Of a stretch of 56,450 nucleotides of DNA, positions 24,675-32,291 are shown piece by piece. Origin of the DNA: an uncultured Paracoccaceae bacterium (lineage in GTDB: Bacteria > Pseudomonadota > Alphaproteobacteria > Rhodobacterales > Rhodobacteraceae); the NCBI GenBank assembly GCA_947503965.1, contig CANNFU010000015.1, positions 1-56,450 of the forward strand, written 5' to 3'. Numbering within the stretch: the first letter of the stretch is position 1; each line of letters starts with the position of its first letter. Position numbers and translations under genes: made by a program. The notes beneath the pieces were generated by a model. The model had not been told where the DNA came from. It ran no database searches and was given only the letters and a program-made list of their open reading frames with translations.

Positions 24675-26029
24675 AGAACACCCTGTCCTTGCGGGTGCGA
24701 TTGACGCTGATCATCCTGCTTCCCCTGATTTTGGTGGCGATGCTGGTCGGCGCGTGGGCCTACCGGGACGCGCAAACCAACGCGGCCGAAAGGTTCGATC
24801 GCTCCTTGTTGTCCACCGCGCTCGCCATTTCGCGCGACACAGCCGCGACGGGCGGAAACGCGCTTCGCGAAGAAACGCGGGACCTGTTGCGCGATACGTC
24901 AGGCGGGGCGGTGTTCTACCATGTCTATGCGCCTGACGGTGTGTTTGTCACCGGATACGCGACGCCCCCGATCCCACCTGATCCAATCGCGCTTGAGACG
25001 ACCCAAACCTACTACGATGCGACTTATCAGAGTGATCCTGTCCGGGCATTGCGGTTTTCACAAACGACAACGATTGATGGCATCTCCGGCCCTTTCACAT
25101 TCACGGTGTGGCAAAAAATAACTGTGCGGGAAGGTTTCGTAGCATCCCGTACCGGCCCCGTTTTCCTCATCATTGCGGCGTTGATTGGCGCTTTGGCGAT
25201 CATCGTGTGGTTTGGCGTTGCCCGAGGGTTGGCGCCACTGATTGATCTTGAAGAAGCCATTGCCCGCCGTTCTGCAACGGACCTGTCACCAATAAAGCGG
25301 CGCATCCCGCAAGAGGTCACCGGCATTGTTGGGCGCTTCAACAAGCTGCTGGATGACCTGTCCCGCACGCTGGATGCCAAGAACGCGTTCATTTCAGATG
25401 CAGCGCATCAGCTCCGCAATCCTATCGCGGGTGTGCTTACTCTGGCGGAATCTGTCGCAAATGCCAAAACGCTGGATGATATGAAAGAACGATCAACCGA
25501 TTTGCTCGATGCCGCCCGCGATGCGGGGCAGCTGGCAAATAATTTGCTGACACTGGAACGGGCGCAGGCGACATTGCCAGATGAGAATATCACGTCGTTC
25601 AATCCGATAGATATTCTTGAAGGCATTGCCGAGAATTGTGCAGCAATAGCCCGTGAACACGGCATCGACTTTTTCGTAGACCTCACAGATCATGCCATGC
25701 ACTTGAGCGGCGACCCAGTGATGTTCGAACAGGCAATCCTCAATATCGTCAACAATGCAGTTCATCATGGTGGCCCGCAGCTTTCTCAAATTAGTCTGGT
25801 CGCAAAAGACATCGGCGATACTCTGGTCGTCAGCGTGAGTGACGATGGTAAGGGGATAGCTGAGAATGATTTTGATCGGGCGTTAGGACGTTTCAGCCAG
25901 ATCGGACCGAGTGCTGGGTCAGGGCTTGGTCTTCCTATCGCGGCAGCGGTGGCCGAAGGGTTGGGAGGCAAGGTTGGGCTGAGCAATGAAGGCGGAAAAT
26001 TTGAGGTGATATTGAGCTGCCCTCTTTAG
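24671..26029 (+). CDS. TctE-like sensor histidine kinase
   Basis: A 452-residue membrane kinase. Spans at about residues 11-31 and 163-183 flank a 130-residue periplasmic sensor domain. A HAMP-like linker follows (GLAPLIDLEEAIARRS). The H-box His246 sits in ISDAAHQLRNPIAGVL, the N-box is NIVNNAVHHGG, and the G-boxes are SDDGKGIAEND and GSGLGLPIAAAV. Partner of the upstream TctD-like regulator. Likely senses external carboxylate. Confidence 0.92.
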   Translation: MKNTLSLRVRLTLIILLPLILVAMLVGAWAYRDAQTNAAERFDRSLLSTALAISRDTAATGGNALREETRDLLRDTSGGAVFYHVYAPDGVFVTGYATPPIPPDPIALETTQTYYDATYQSDPVRALRFSQTTTIDGISGPFTFTVWQKITVREGFVASRTGPVFLIIAALIGALAIIVWFGVARGLAPLIDLEEAIARRSATDLSPIKRRIPQEVTGIVGRFNKLLDDLSRTLDAKNAFISDAAHQLRNPIAGVLTLAESVANAKTLDDMKERSTDLLDAARDAGQLANNLLTLERAQATLPDENITSFNPIDILEGIAENCAAIAREHGIDFFVDLTDHAMHLSGDPVMFEQAILNIVNNAVHHGGPQLSQISLVAKDIGDTLVVSVSDDGKGIAENDFDRALGRFSQIGPSAGSGLGLPIAAAVAEGLGGKVGLSNEGGKFEVILSCPL

Positions 26030-26218
26030 ACAACAGCATTCGACCCAATAGTGAAGAAATCTAAGCCAATCACTTTCGAAGTTTTCGCCGAGCTCTCCGT
26101 CATCCCCTCGTTGAAATTTCAACACCTGCTAACAACCAATCGAAATGCAGACACTGATTTCAAGAACTCCAGCAACCGCATTGTCCCGCGAAGTGTGAGT
26201 TTGAAGAGGCCCTGAGTT

Positions 26219-26316
26219 CGCGGTTGCAGCGAATGTCCGGAAAGCGGGCTGCATCCGCAGCTTTCAAGGCTGAGGTCGAACGGCAGGAATGGGCCGCCCA
26301 TGAAGACGACCCGAAA
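26219..26316. repeat. Dispersed intergenic repeat, copy at 26.2 kb
   Basis: Contains GAATGTCCGGAAAGCGGG within a 27-bp core (26226-26252) that is identical at 35727-35753 and slightly diverged at 42272-42298, followed by GGCAGGAATGGGCCG and a GAAGACGACCC motif. Both 26.2 and 35.7 kb copies lie directly downstream of a tyrosine-recombinase copy in the same orientation. Confidence 0.75.
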
Positions 26317-26319
26317 TTG

Positions 26320-26952
26320 CTAGATTTCAATAGCCTCCGCAATTGCCAGCGCGTCTTCGAGCTCAACGCCTAAGTACCGAACCGTGCTATCCATCTTGGT
26401 GTGTCCGAGGAGAAGCTGAACGGCTCGCAGGTTGCCGGTCTTCTTGTAGATCTGGGTAACCTTTGTGCGCCGCATTGAATGAGTCCCGTAGGCACTCGCT
26501 TCGAGGCCGATCGAAGTCACCCAATCCCGTACGATCCACGCGTATTGGCGTGTCGAGATGTGCAGACGCTCATGGAAGCGGCCAGGCCAAAGGTACTCGG
26601 AGCCGACCATGAGTTCGTCTTCCATCCACTTCTCGACCGAGGCTCTTGTGCCTTCGGATATCTCGAAGCGCACCGGCTTTTGCGTTTTGCTTTGCAGAAC
26701 GGATGCGCGCTCTTTGATTTGGCCAGAAGCCATGACATCAACGACTTTCATCTTCACTAGGTCGCAGCCGCGAAGCTTGCTGTCGATTGCCATATTGAAC
26801 AGCGCTAGATCGCGATGGTTCTCAGCCAATTCAAGGCGGACACGGATCGCCCAGACATGCTTGGGTTTCAGAGGTCGTTTCTGACCGACGATGCGACCTT
26901 TATTCCATGCAGGGCGAAGTGCGCGAATGGCTGGTAAGTTTGGTGTTTCCAT
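26320..26952 (-). CDS. Tyrosine recombinase/phage-type integrase
   Basis: A 210-residue, single-domain-length tyrosine recombinase. Catalytic residues are visible: Arg61 (DSKLRGCDL), His158-x-x-Arg161 (GTHSMRRTK), His184 (LLGHTK) and nucleophile Tyr193 (VRYLGVE). ATG at 26952 is chosen because GGAGG lies 8 bases upstream; the frame is open for 28 more codons. It has no arm-binding N-terminal domain, so it may use simple core sites. A second, nonsense-mutated copy lies at 35692-36453 in the same orientation; the two bracket the copper region. Confidence 0.9.
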   Translation of the reverse strand: METPNLPAIRALRPAWNKGRIVGQKRPLKPKHVWAIRVRLELAENHRDLALFNMAIDSKLRGCDLVKMKVVDVMASGQIKERASVLQSKTQKPVRFEISEGTRASVEKWMEDELMVGSEYLWPGRFHERLHISTRQYAWIVRDWVTSIGLEASAYGTHSMRRTKVTQIYKKTGNLRAVQLLLGHTKMDSTVRYLGVELEDALAIAEAIEI

Positions 26953-27079
26953 GACTGATCCTCCGATCCGCCATGCCCTCCCGAAACGACAACACCTTGT
27001 TGACACGGAAGGATAACACAGAACTCCAACTCCCAAATTTGCTCCTGAATGAACGGTCAGGAAGAGCAGCCGCTTCTGC

Positions 27080-27865
27080 TCAAACCGTCAGCCAAAGCAT
27101 CACGACTGCCATTCCCACCATCATCAGGTTTTCGGTGAGGCTCACAAACCCAAGCGGGACGTTTGAATTTCCACCGACGCAGGCGCATTTGAGCTCACGT
27201 TTATCGATGTAGACAGCCTTAAAGACGCTTACGGCTCCAATGCCCGCAACGAAAAGTGCCGCGGGAGCTGACACCCAAGTCAGGATCATGCCGGTCATGA
27301 GAATGCCTGCGCCTGTTTCGACGAACGGGTAGATATAGGCGTAAGGCACCCATTTCCGCGCGAGAAGGTCGTAGTTGAGGAACATCGTGGAGAAGCCCTC
27401 GACATCCCGCATTTTCTGCATGCCGAGAAGGATCATTGAGACTGAGATGAACCAGCCGAGTGTCTGCCACGTGATGGTGCCGAGGAAACCAATGGATAGC
27501 GCAATAGCGGTGAGAGCAGCGACGGCAAAGAGATAGAGCACTGGTCGATAGGTGGTCGCCTTTGGGTCCCAGCCGGTCAGTTTTTCGCGCAGGTCGGTGT
27601 AGCCGCCAACGCGTTCGCCTTCGATCCATGCTTGGGGCGTCGTCTTGACGTCATACTCAGTTTTGAAGGCGTCAACTTCGGCGCGTGTTCGGAAAAGTCT
27701 GTCATCGACATCATATCCCTGACGTTCGAGAAGCCAGCGCGCCTTTTGCCCGGATGGGCACAGATGATCAGGCAGCGCCATCCGGTAAAGCACAGCCGTT
27801 TTGCCCATCGCCACTTCGGCCGGGTTTGTATCAATGTGGGCAACGTCGCGCGTGTCCTTGGGCAT
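27080..27865 (-). CDS. Glutaredoxin-MauE/DoxX fusion membrane protein
   Basis: A 261-residue protein. Residues about 20-100 are glutaredoxin-like (KTAVLYRMALPDHLCPSGQK; YDVKTTPQAWIEGERVGGYT), with a single active-site Cys36 (CPSG) instead of CPYC. Four spans follow, of the MauE/DoxX type, ending with a CACVGGNSNVPLGFVSLTEN motif. Redox-linked handling of metal or thiols at the membrane is inferred. It is divergent from csoR across a CsoR-type operator, so probably induced by copper. ATG at 27865 is chosen over an extended frame that would run through the operator. Confidence 0.78.
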   Translation of the reverse strand: MPKDTRDVAHIDTNPAEVAMGKTAVLYRMALPDHLCPSGQKARWLLERQGYDVDDRLFRTRAEVDAFKTEYDVKTTPQAWIEGERVGGYTDLREKLTGWDPKATTYRPVLYLFAVAALTAIALSIGFLGTITWQTLGWFISVSMILLGMQKMRDVEGFSTMFLNYDLLARKWVPYAYIYPFVETGAGILMTGMILTWVSAPAALFVAGIGAVSVFKAVYIDKRELKCACVGGNSNVPLGFVSLTENLMMVGMAVVMLWLTV

Positions 27866-27927
27866 TGGCTTTTCTTTTTCGGTAAGCTTGTTTTGAGGGC
27901 TGTGCTTGCTTGGGCTCTGTATTAACC

Positions 27928-27950
27928 TATATACCCCCTTAGGGTATATA
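27928..27950. promoter_or_regulatory. CsoR-type operator between csoR and the glutaredoxin-MauE gene
   Basis: A 23-base palindrome TATATACCC...GGGTATATA with a CCTTA-like centre. It contains ATACC-N7-GGTAT, repeated at 30858-30874. G/C-tract palindromes of this form are known binding sites of CsoR/FrmR regulators. Position allows control of both divergent genes. Confidence 0.8.
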
Positions 27951-28017
27951 TTCAATAGTTTGAGCTTGATGCCATACTCACTCGACTTTTTCTCTGCCAA
28001 CATGCGAAAAGAGAGTC

Positions 28018-28290
28018 ATGCACGAAAACCGCGAAGCTACCTTGAAACGCCTTAAACGCCTGGAAGGCCAGGTCCGAGGGATCGCCCGGATGGTGGAAGA
28101 AGACCGCTATTGCGTTGATGTCCTGACGCAGATCGCGGCAGTACGGGCCGCGCTGAAAGGCGTCGAAAAGCTCGTGATTGATGATCACGCGTCACATTGT
28201 ATCGAGGATGCACTTGCCTCAGGTGATCGGGAAGACCAGCGGGCGAAGTTCACTGAGCTCCTTGAACTGCTCGACAAAGCGCGCGGCTAA
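28018..28290 (+). CDS. csoR: CsoR-family copper-sensing repressor
   Basis: A 90-residue all-helical regulator. Cys32, His57 and Cys61 form the C-H-C set that binds Cu(I) in CsoR and releases the DNA. Its start follows the operator palindrome by about 70 bases. Persulfide sensors of the family (CstR) lack the His, and nickel or formaldehyde sensors differ at the N-terminus, so copper is the best guess. Copper genes copC/copD follow convergently five bases away. Confidence 0.88.
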   Translation: MHENREATLKRLKRLEGQVRGIARMVEEDRYCVDVLTQIAAVRAALKGVEKLVIDDHASHCIEDALASGDREDQRAKFTELLELLDKARG

Positions 28291-28294
28291 GTCT

Positions 28295-29173
28295 CTAAAG
28301 ATTGACTGGTGGCGTCGTGACGCTTGTGAGTGTCGCCGTTGCCAACAGGATCAGGACTACAGCCAGCATTTCCATTGAAATAGATCGCCTCAGGGCATGT
28401 GCTGCACCGGGTATCTCAGCACGCAAAGCCGGGACCAACCTCAACTTATTGAAAGCTGCAAAGCCCAGGAGCATCGCAACAATCGCGACTTTTAGCAAAA
28501 GTCCCAAACCATAGGCTGTTCCAAACAAGGCAGTGACGGAGCCTGCAAGGAGCCAAGCGAGCGCTGTGCCTGCAAAGATCAGGAGGGCCACTCCGAAAGC
28601 GGCGACATTGCCAAAGTAGTGCAGAATGTCGGCACCAGCAGGGGTGAGCGCCGCCCGCCGCAATGGCACAAGCGCACCAACCCAGAAAGCAGCGGCAAGA
28701 AGATGCAGCACCAACATGACGGTCAGAAACACTCGGGGCTCCCCAAGAGCGTGGCCCACCTGAGCATAGGATATCGCTACGGCAACGGTCCCTGCCAGAG
28801 CGATCCATTGCCCAATTCGGGGGACCAGAATTGCCAGTATCGCAAGTTCACCCATCCCGCGCCAAATTGCGGCGGTCCCTAGTGGACTTTCCCAAACGAA
28901 GCCAAGCATCACAGGATCGGACGCGCCCTCTAAGCCCATCCCGGATATCCGGGCAGCACGAATGCCGAACCGGACGGCTAGCACAGCAAGCCCAACAAGC
29001 GCCGCAACTAATGCAATTTGACGGGCAAGGCGAAGCACAGACACCTCTGCGCGCTTGGCAAAGATGACGGAAAATAGCACGCCCCCCATAGCGAGCAAAG
29101 CCGCGCCATAGCCAATCGCCTTGGCCAAGATGGCCAAAACGACAAGACCGTCGATCGGTGCCAGTCCGGTCAC
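28295..29173 (-). CDS. copD: CopD-like copper-resistance inner-membrane protein
   Basis: A 292-residue protein with eight spans of the CopD family, thought to move copper across the inner membrane with CopC. IWRGMGELAILAILVP, YAQVGHALGEPRVFL (potential His ligand) and LHLLAAAFWVGALVPL (His and Trp) are family-typical. GTG start at 29173 overlaps the copC stop (GTGA), so the two are coupled. Final gene of a DUF411-cytochrome c-copC-copD operon. Confidence 0.88.
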   Translation of the reverse strand: MTGLAPIDGLVVLAILAKAIGYGAALLAMGGVLFSVIFAKRAEVSVLRLARQIALVAALVGLAVLAVRFGIRAARISGMGLEGASDPVMLGFVWESPLGTAAIWRGMGELAILAILVPRIGQWIALAGTVAVAISYAQVGHALGEPRVFLTVMLVLHLLAAAFWVGALVPLRRAALTPAGADILHYFGNVAAFGVALLIFAGTALAWLLAGSVTALFGTAYGLGLLLKVAIVAMLLGFAAFNKLRLVPALRAEIPGAAHALRRSISMEMLAVVLILLATATLTSVTTPPVNL

Positions 29174-29514
29174 TCAGTGACCGTGAAGGAGAAGCTGCCC
29201 TGCATCGGGTGGCCGTCGGACGCCATACCGCGCCAGTCGAAGCGATAGTTTCCAGGCGGAAGCTCTTCCGATGGCAAAGCCCGGAACTCTGTCGCGGGGT
29301 CCATACCTGTCTCGCGTTCGATTTCGACATCTCCATCTGGAGAGGTTAGCGTGACTGAAATGACGCGCATCGGATCATCGAACCGCATTGAAAGCTCCGG
29401 CACCTCTGTGACTGTCGCACCGTTGGCGGGTGTTGTGGCCTCAGATTTCGAATGGGCAAAGGCAAGAGCGGGAGCAACTATAACGGCCAAGCTGAGAAGA
29501 GTTTGTTTGATCAT
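29170..29514 (-). CDS. copC: CopC-like periplasmic copper-binding protein
   Basis: A 114-residue protein. Signal peptide MIKQTLLSLAVIVAPALAFA leaves His as the first mature residue (HSKSEATTP), the Cu(II) ligand of CopC. The other ligands are expected in MRFDDPM (Asp) and MASDGHPMQGSFSF (Asp, His). There is no Met-rich Cu(I) loop, so it is the Cu(II)-only type. Followed by CopD with overlap. Confidence 0.9.
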   Translation of the reverse strand: MIKQTLLSLAVIVAPALAFAHSKSEATTPANGATVTEVPELSMRFDDPMRVISVTLTSPDGDVEIERETGMDPATEFRALPSEELPPGNYRFDWRGMASDGHPMQGSFSFTVTE

Positions 29515-29526
29515 CTGAATTTTCCT

Positions 29527-29991
29527 TTATTCGGACTGGGCATTCATGTCGTCGTGATACTGACGAAGGTCGTCAGGCCAAGTCGACTTGATGAAGGACA
29601 GCACCGCAATGATTTCGTCATCGCTGAGCACGCCTTCATAGACGGGCATACCGGATGGAGGCGCGTTCTCCATCAGTCCAGCAAGCCCATATTTGGTCAA
29701 GGTGAAGAGCGTTTTATCATCGTGGTGCCACGTATGCCCAGTGGCGTCATGCGGCGGCGCAGGTAGCAAACCATCCTCGCCACGCATCCGCCAGTTCGGT
29801 TGTCCCTCCAGGCGCGCACCATGGCAGGCGGCACATTGCTCTGCGTAGATGCTTTGGCCCAAGGCGGCCACTTCGGCGTCGTCCGGTGTTAAAAGACCGA
29901 CAGCTTCCGAGGGCTGGGCCAGAACGAGTGCGGCGGCAAAACCGACGAGCGCGAGCCCGCCGGTGAGCAAAACTGCCTTGTTACTTACCAT
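29527..29991 (-). CDS. Monohaem c-type cytochrome
   Basis: A 154-residue exported cytochrome with an N-terminal hydrophobic segment (VLLTGGLALVGFAAALVLA), likely a signal anchor. Haem-binding CAACH follows SIYAEQC, and the axial Met is probably in SGMPVYEGVLSDDE. Its start overlaps the DUF411 stop by one base (TGATG). In copper clusters such cytochromes may serve electron transfer to copper oxidation or to an oxidase. Role inferred. Confidence 0.85.
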   Translation of the reverse strand: MVSNKAVLLTGGLALVGFAAALVLAQPSEAVGLLTPDDAEVAALGQSIYAEQCAACHGARLEGQPNWRMRGEDGLLPAPPHDATGHTWHHDDKTLFTLTKYGLAGLMENAPPSGMPVYEGVLSDDEIIAVLSFIKSTWPDDLRQYHDDMNAQSE

Positions 29992-30458
29992 CAGGTGTCG
30001 AACGGCTGAACTGTACCAGCACGGTAGTACACCATGCCGGTGCCAGCCTCTCCACCAAATGCAATGACGTCGAAACGCGCGGACGGATCATCTCCCATGC
30101 CAGGAGAGCCCATGGGCATGCCTGGAACAGCAAGCCCAATGATGTCTGGGCGATCCTGCAAAACGGCTTCCAATGCTTCGAACGGCACATGCCCTTCGAA
30201 CACATATCCGTCCGCTTCAATGGTGTGACAGGAGGCGAGCTCAAGCGGAATGCCGCGCTCTGACTTTTGCGTCTCGGGGTCGGTCAGTTCCTCTACGGTG
30301 ACGGCGTAGCCGCGCGTGCGGGCTAGGTCAGCCCAGGCGTGACAGCACCCGCAGCCGGGCGAAGCGAGAACACGCATAGATGTGCCAGCACTTGCAGGCA
30401 GGCCAGCCATGACAAGAACTGTTGCAGATAGGGTGGTGAAGTGACGACGTGTGATCAT
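29991..30458 (-). CDS. DUF411 periplasmic metal-binding protein
   Basis: A 155-residue protein with an N-terminal signal (MITRRHFTTLSATVLVMAGL, with a twin-Arg start) and the DUF411 core: LASPGCGCCHAWADL with a CxCC thiol cluster, later LASCHTIEADGYVFEGHVP and GLAVPGMPMGSPGM (Met-rich). These features suit Cu(I) binding in the periplasm. First gene of the operon with cytochrome c, copC and copD. Known as a neighbour of copper-resistance genes. Confidence 0.88.
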   Translation of the reverse strand: MITRRHFTTLSATVLVMAGLPASAGTSMRVLASPGCGCCHAWADLARTRGYAVTVEELTDPETQKSERGIPLELASCHTIEADGYVFEGHVPFEALEAVLQDRPDIIGLAVPGMPMGSPGMGDDPSARFDVIAFGGEAGTGMVYYRAGTVQPFDT

Positions 30459-30495
30459 GTCTGTCGGTCCTTTGATTTGAAAGTTGAATGGACTG

Positions 30496-30509
30496 CGGGC
30501 TAGCGCCCG
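30496..30509 (-). terminator. Short GC hairpin between the His-rich gene and DUF411
   Basis: CGGGC-TAGC-GCCCG forms a 5-bp stem. No clear U-tract follows, so it may be only a weak terminator or mRNA stabiliser. Confidence 0.3.
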
Positions 30510-30516
30510 TCGCCGT

Positions 30517-30852
30517 TCAGACTTTCGGAGGACCGGTGGGGACAGCCAGCATTAGGTTTGCAAAGTCGAAATCAGCGTACAGAACACTCACAACCGATCT
30601 GCTCGCGGGATTGTTCTGCAAAATAGCAGAGGTGGCCGCGAGATCGCCAAAACAGGGCATTGACCCCATGCCGCTGGTCGCGTCGCAGCAGTCGGCGAGC
30701 GCCTCCTCTGCATCGGCCAAAGGATCGCTTTCTGACATTTGGGCGTGGTGGTCCGCGTGATCCGATCCATGGTTCAGGCCATGCATCACAGACGCGGTGG
30801 AGGCACCGGCGAATGCAACAACAAGAATGAACGACAGAACAAAGCGAAACAT
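30517..30852 (-). CDS. Small His/Cys-containing secreted protein of the copper cluster
   Basis: A 111-residue protein with signal peptide MFRFVLSFILVVAFAGAS. The mature part has a His/Asp/Met-rich patch (MHGLNHGSDHADHHAQM) and cysteines (DCCDATSGMGSMPCF), both fitting copper binding. ATG at 30852 is chosen; an upstream TTG exists. A CsoR-type palindrome lies immediately upstream and overlaps the ribosome-binding region. Probably copper-inducible and leading the downstream DUF411-cop operon. Confidence 0.7.
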   Translation of the reverse strand: MFRFVLSFILVVAFAGASTASVMHGLNHGSDHADHHAQMSESDPLADAEEALADCCDATSGMGSMPCFGDLAATSAILQNNPASRSVVSVLYADFDFANLMLAVPTGPPKV

Positions 30853-30857
30853 GTTCA

Positions 30858-30874
30858 ATACCTACCGGGGGTAT
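30858..30874. promoter_or_regulatory. Second CsoR-type operator
   Basis: ATACC-TACCGGG-GGTAT has the same half-sites and 7-base spacer as the csoR site at 27931-27947. It abuts the start of the His-rich gene. Confidence 0.65.
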
Positions 30875-30916
30875 AGGGCTTTGACAAGTCACGAGGATTT
30901 GTCGCCGTAATCGCGC

Positions 30917-31513
30917 CTAATCGCATCCGTTATGGCTACGCCACATCTGCGGGTCATGCCCCTCAGGAACAGAGGCACAGGGATCATCTGAATAGCCGCG
31001 CAAGACCGAGTACTGGCTGACTTGGGCGTCTGTCAGCAATGGCAAGGTCAACAAATGTGCATTCAAATGAACAAGGCGGAGAGCTGCCAGTGCTTGACCT
31101 GCTTCGGCCACCAATCGTTCAAGCGCCTCAGCATCTGGTGCGCCTTTTTGAAAAGCTTCGTCCAGCGCTCGTTCTGCCGCAACGAACCGCTCCCCAGCCG
31201 TTATGGCGTCTGCCTGCATCTGCGCACGGATCGCCTCAATGTCGCGGCGCTGCTGTTGAGTCAGACCGATTTCATCGGCCAGCTCGAGAAGGTGAGTTGG
31301 CCCTGGAACACCATTAAGTTCGGCGGCACGCGCAAGCCCCCATCCGCCCCCGCGCGCGATTTCCTCTAGGTCTTGTTCCGAAAGAGACTTGATCAGGCGT
31401 GTTTCTTCACCCGCATATACCGACGGCGAGGCGACATGGTTTCCGTCATGACTTTGGGCAAAGACCATGATGGGAATGAGTGCCGCTAGAAGGGCGACGT
31501 GCTTTGTCTGCAT
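30917..31513 (-). CDS. Spy/CpxP-like periplasmic metal-stress protein
   Basis: A 198-residue exported, helical protein. ATG at 31513 (AAGGACC upstream) gives a signal peptide (MQTKHVALLAALIPIMVFA). The helical LTxxQ-type region (IGLTQQQRRDIEAIRAQM; LLTDAQVSQYSVLRGYS) marks the Spy/CpxP/ZraP class, which includes metal-responsive chaperones. It follows the copper operon and diverges from a Crp/Fnr-type regulator. Confidence 0.75.
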   Translation of the reverse strand: MQTKHVALLAALIPIMVFAQSHDGNHVASPSVYAGEETRLIKSLSEQDLEEIARGGGWGLARAAELNGVPGPTHLLELADEIGLTQQQRRDIEAIRAQMQADAITAGERFVAAERALDEAFQKGAPDAEALERLVAEAGQALAALRLVHLNAHLLTLPLLTDAQVSQYSVLRGYSDDPCASVPEGHDPQMWRSHNGCD

Positions 31514-31578
31514 GGATGAGGTCCTTGATCGATCTAACGTTGACAACAAGGCATTGCATAACTCAGGCGAAACCGAAC

Positions 31579-32139
31579 ATGATAGAAATCATGTTGGACT
31601 ATTGGGCTCACTGTTTTGAAGGCGCACCAGTACGAATCCTGGATGAAGGCGAAACACTCTTTCGGCGAGACGATAAGGTTGTGTCGGCGTTCCTTGTCAG
31701 AGAAGGAAAAATTTCTCTTCGGCGGGCATTGAAAGATGGTGGGCTCCTGATCCTTCATACGGCTAATGAAGCCGAACTCGTAGCCGAGGCATCGCTCTTC
31801 GCAGATCGCTATCATTGCGATGCTGTTGCTGAAGTTCCGACAACGGTTTCTTCGGTTGCCAAAACCGAACTGAAAGGGTTGCTTGAGAATTCTGCCTCAT
31901 CAGACCAACTCTCAGTCAAAGCATTTGAAAGCACAGCGAGAGAGCTACAGAACCTCCGGGCTCGGATTGAGATCATGCGTTTGCGGAAGGTGGCCGATCG
32001 CCTGGACGCCTATCTCGAGCTTTACGGTTCGCCGGCATTAGGCGGGTGGGTGCATGTCGCTGATTGGATCGGGGTTTCGCCGCCAGCGCTCTATCGAGAG
32101 CTAGCGGAACGGCGGACGAACAAACCCGATCTTCTGTGA
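31579..32139 (+). CDS. Crp/Fnr-family regulator
   Basis: A 186-residue regulator. The cyclic-nucleotide-binding fold spans about residues 15-110 (ILDEGETLFRRDDKVVSAFL, VREGKISLRR). A long dimerisation helix follows (KAFESTARELQNLRARIEIM), then a short HTH (VADWIGVSPPALYRELAERR). No Fe-S cysteines as in FNR and no canonical cAMP pocket residues are evident, so the ligand is unknown. Divergent from the Spy-like gene, which it may regulate. ATG at 31579 or 31591. Confidence 0.75.
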   Translation: MIEIMLDYWAHCFEGAPVRILDEGETLFRRDDKVVSAFLVREGKISLRRALKDGGLLILHTANEAELVAEASLFADRYHCDAVAEVPTTVSSVAKTELKGLLENSASSDQLSVKAFESTARELQNLRARIEIMRLRKVADRLDAYLELYGSPALGGWVHVADWIGVSPPALYRELAERRTNKPDLL

Positions 32140-32291
32140 TCTGCGGGCGGCATTTGGGAAATTCCGATGTCTGCTTCAGGAAAGCTGCACCGCAGCACCG
32201 CTGATCACGATGAATGTCCGGTAATGGGATGTACCGGCTGCTTCACCCCGCAGGTTAGGCTTGGCCTATTTTTGCAAGTTGGAGAAGTAGC

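Noticed and set aside
31515..31578. FNR/CRP-type box between the Spy-like and Crp/Fnr genes
   Set aside because: TTGATCGATCTAACG only loosely resembles TTGAT-N4-ATCAA; the second half-site does not fit.
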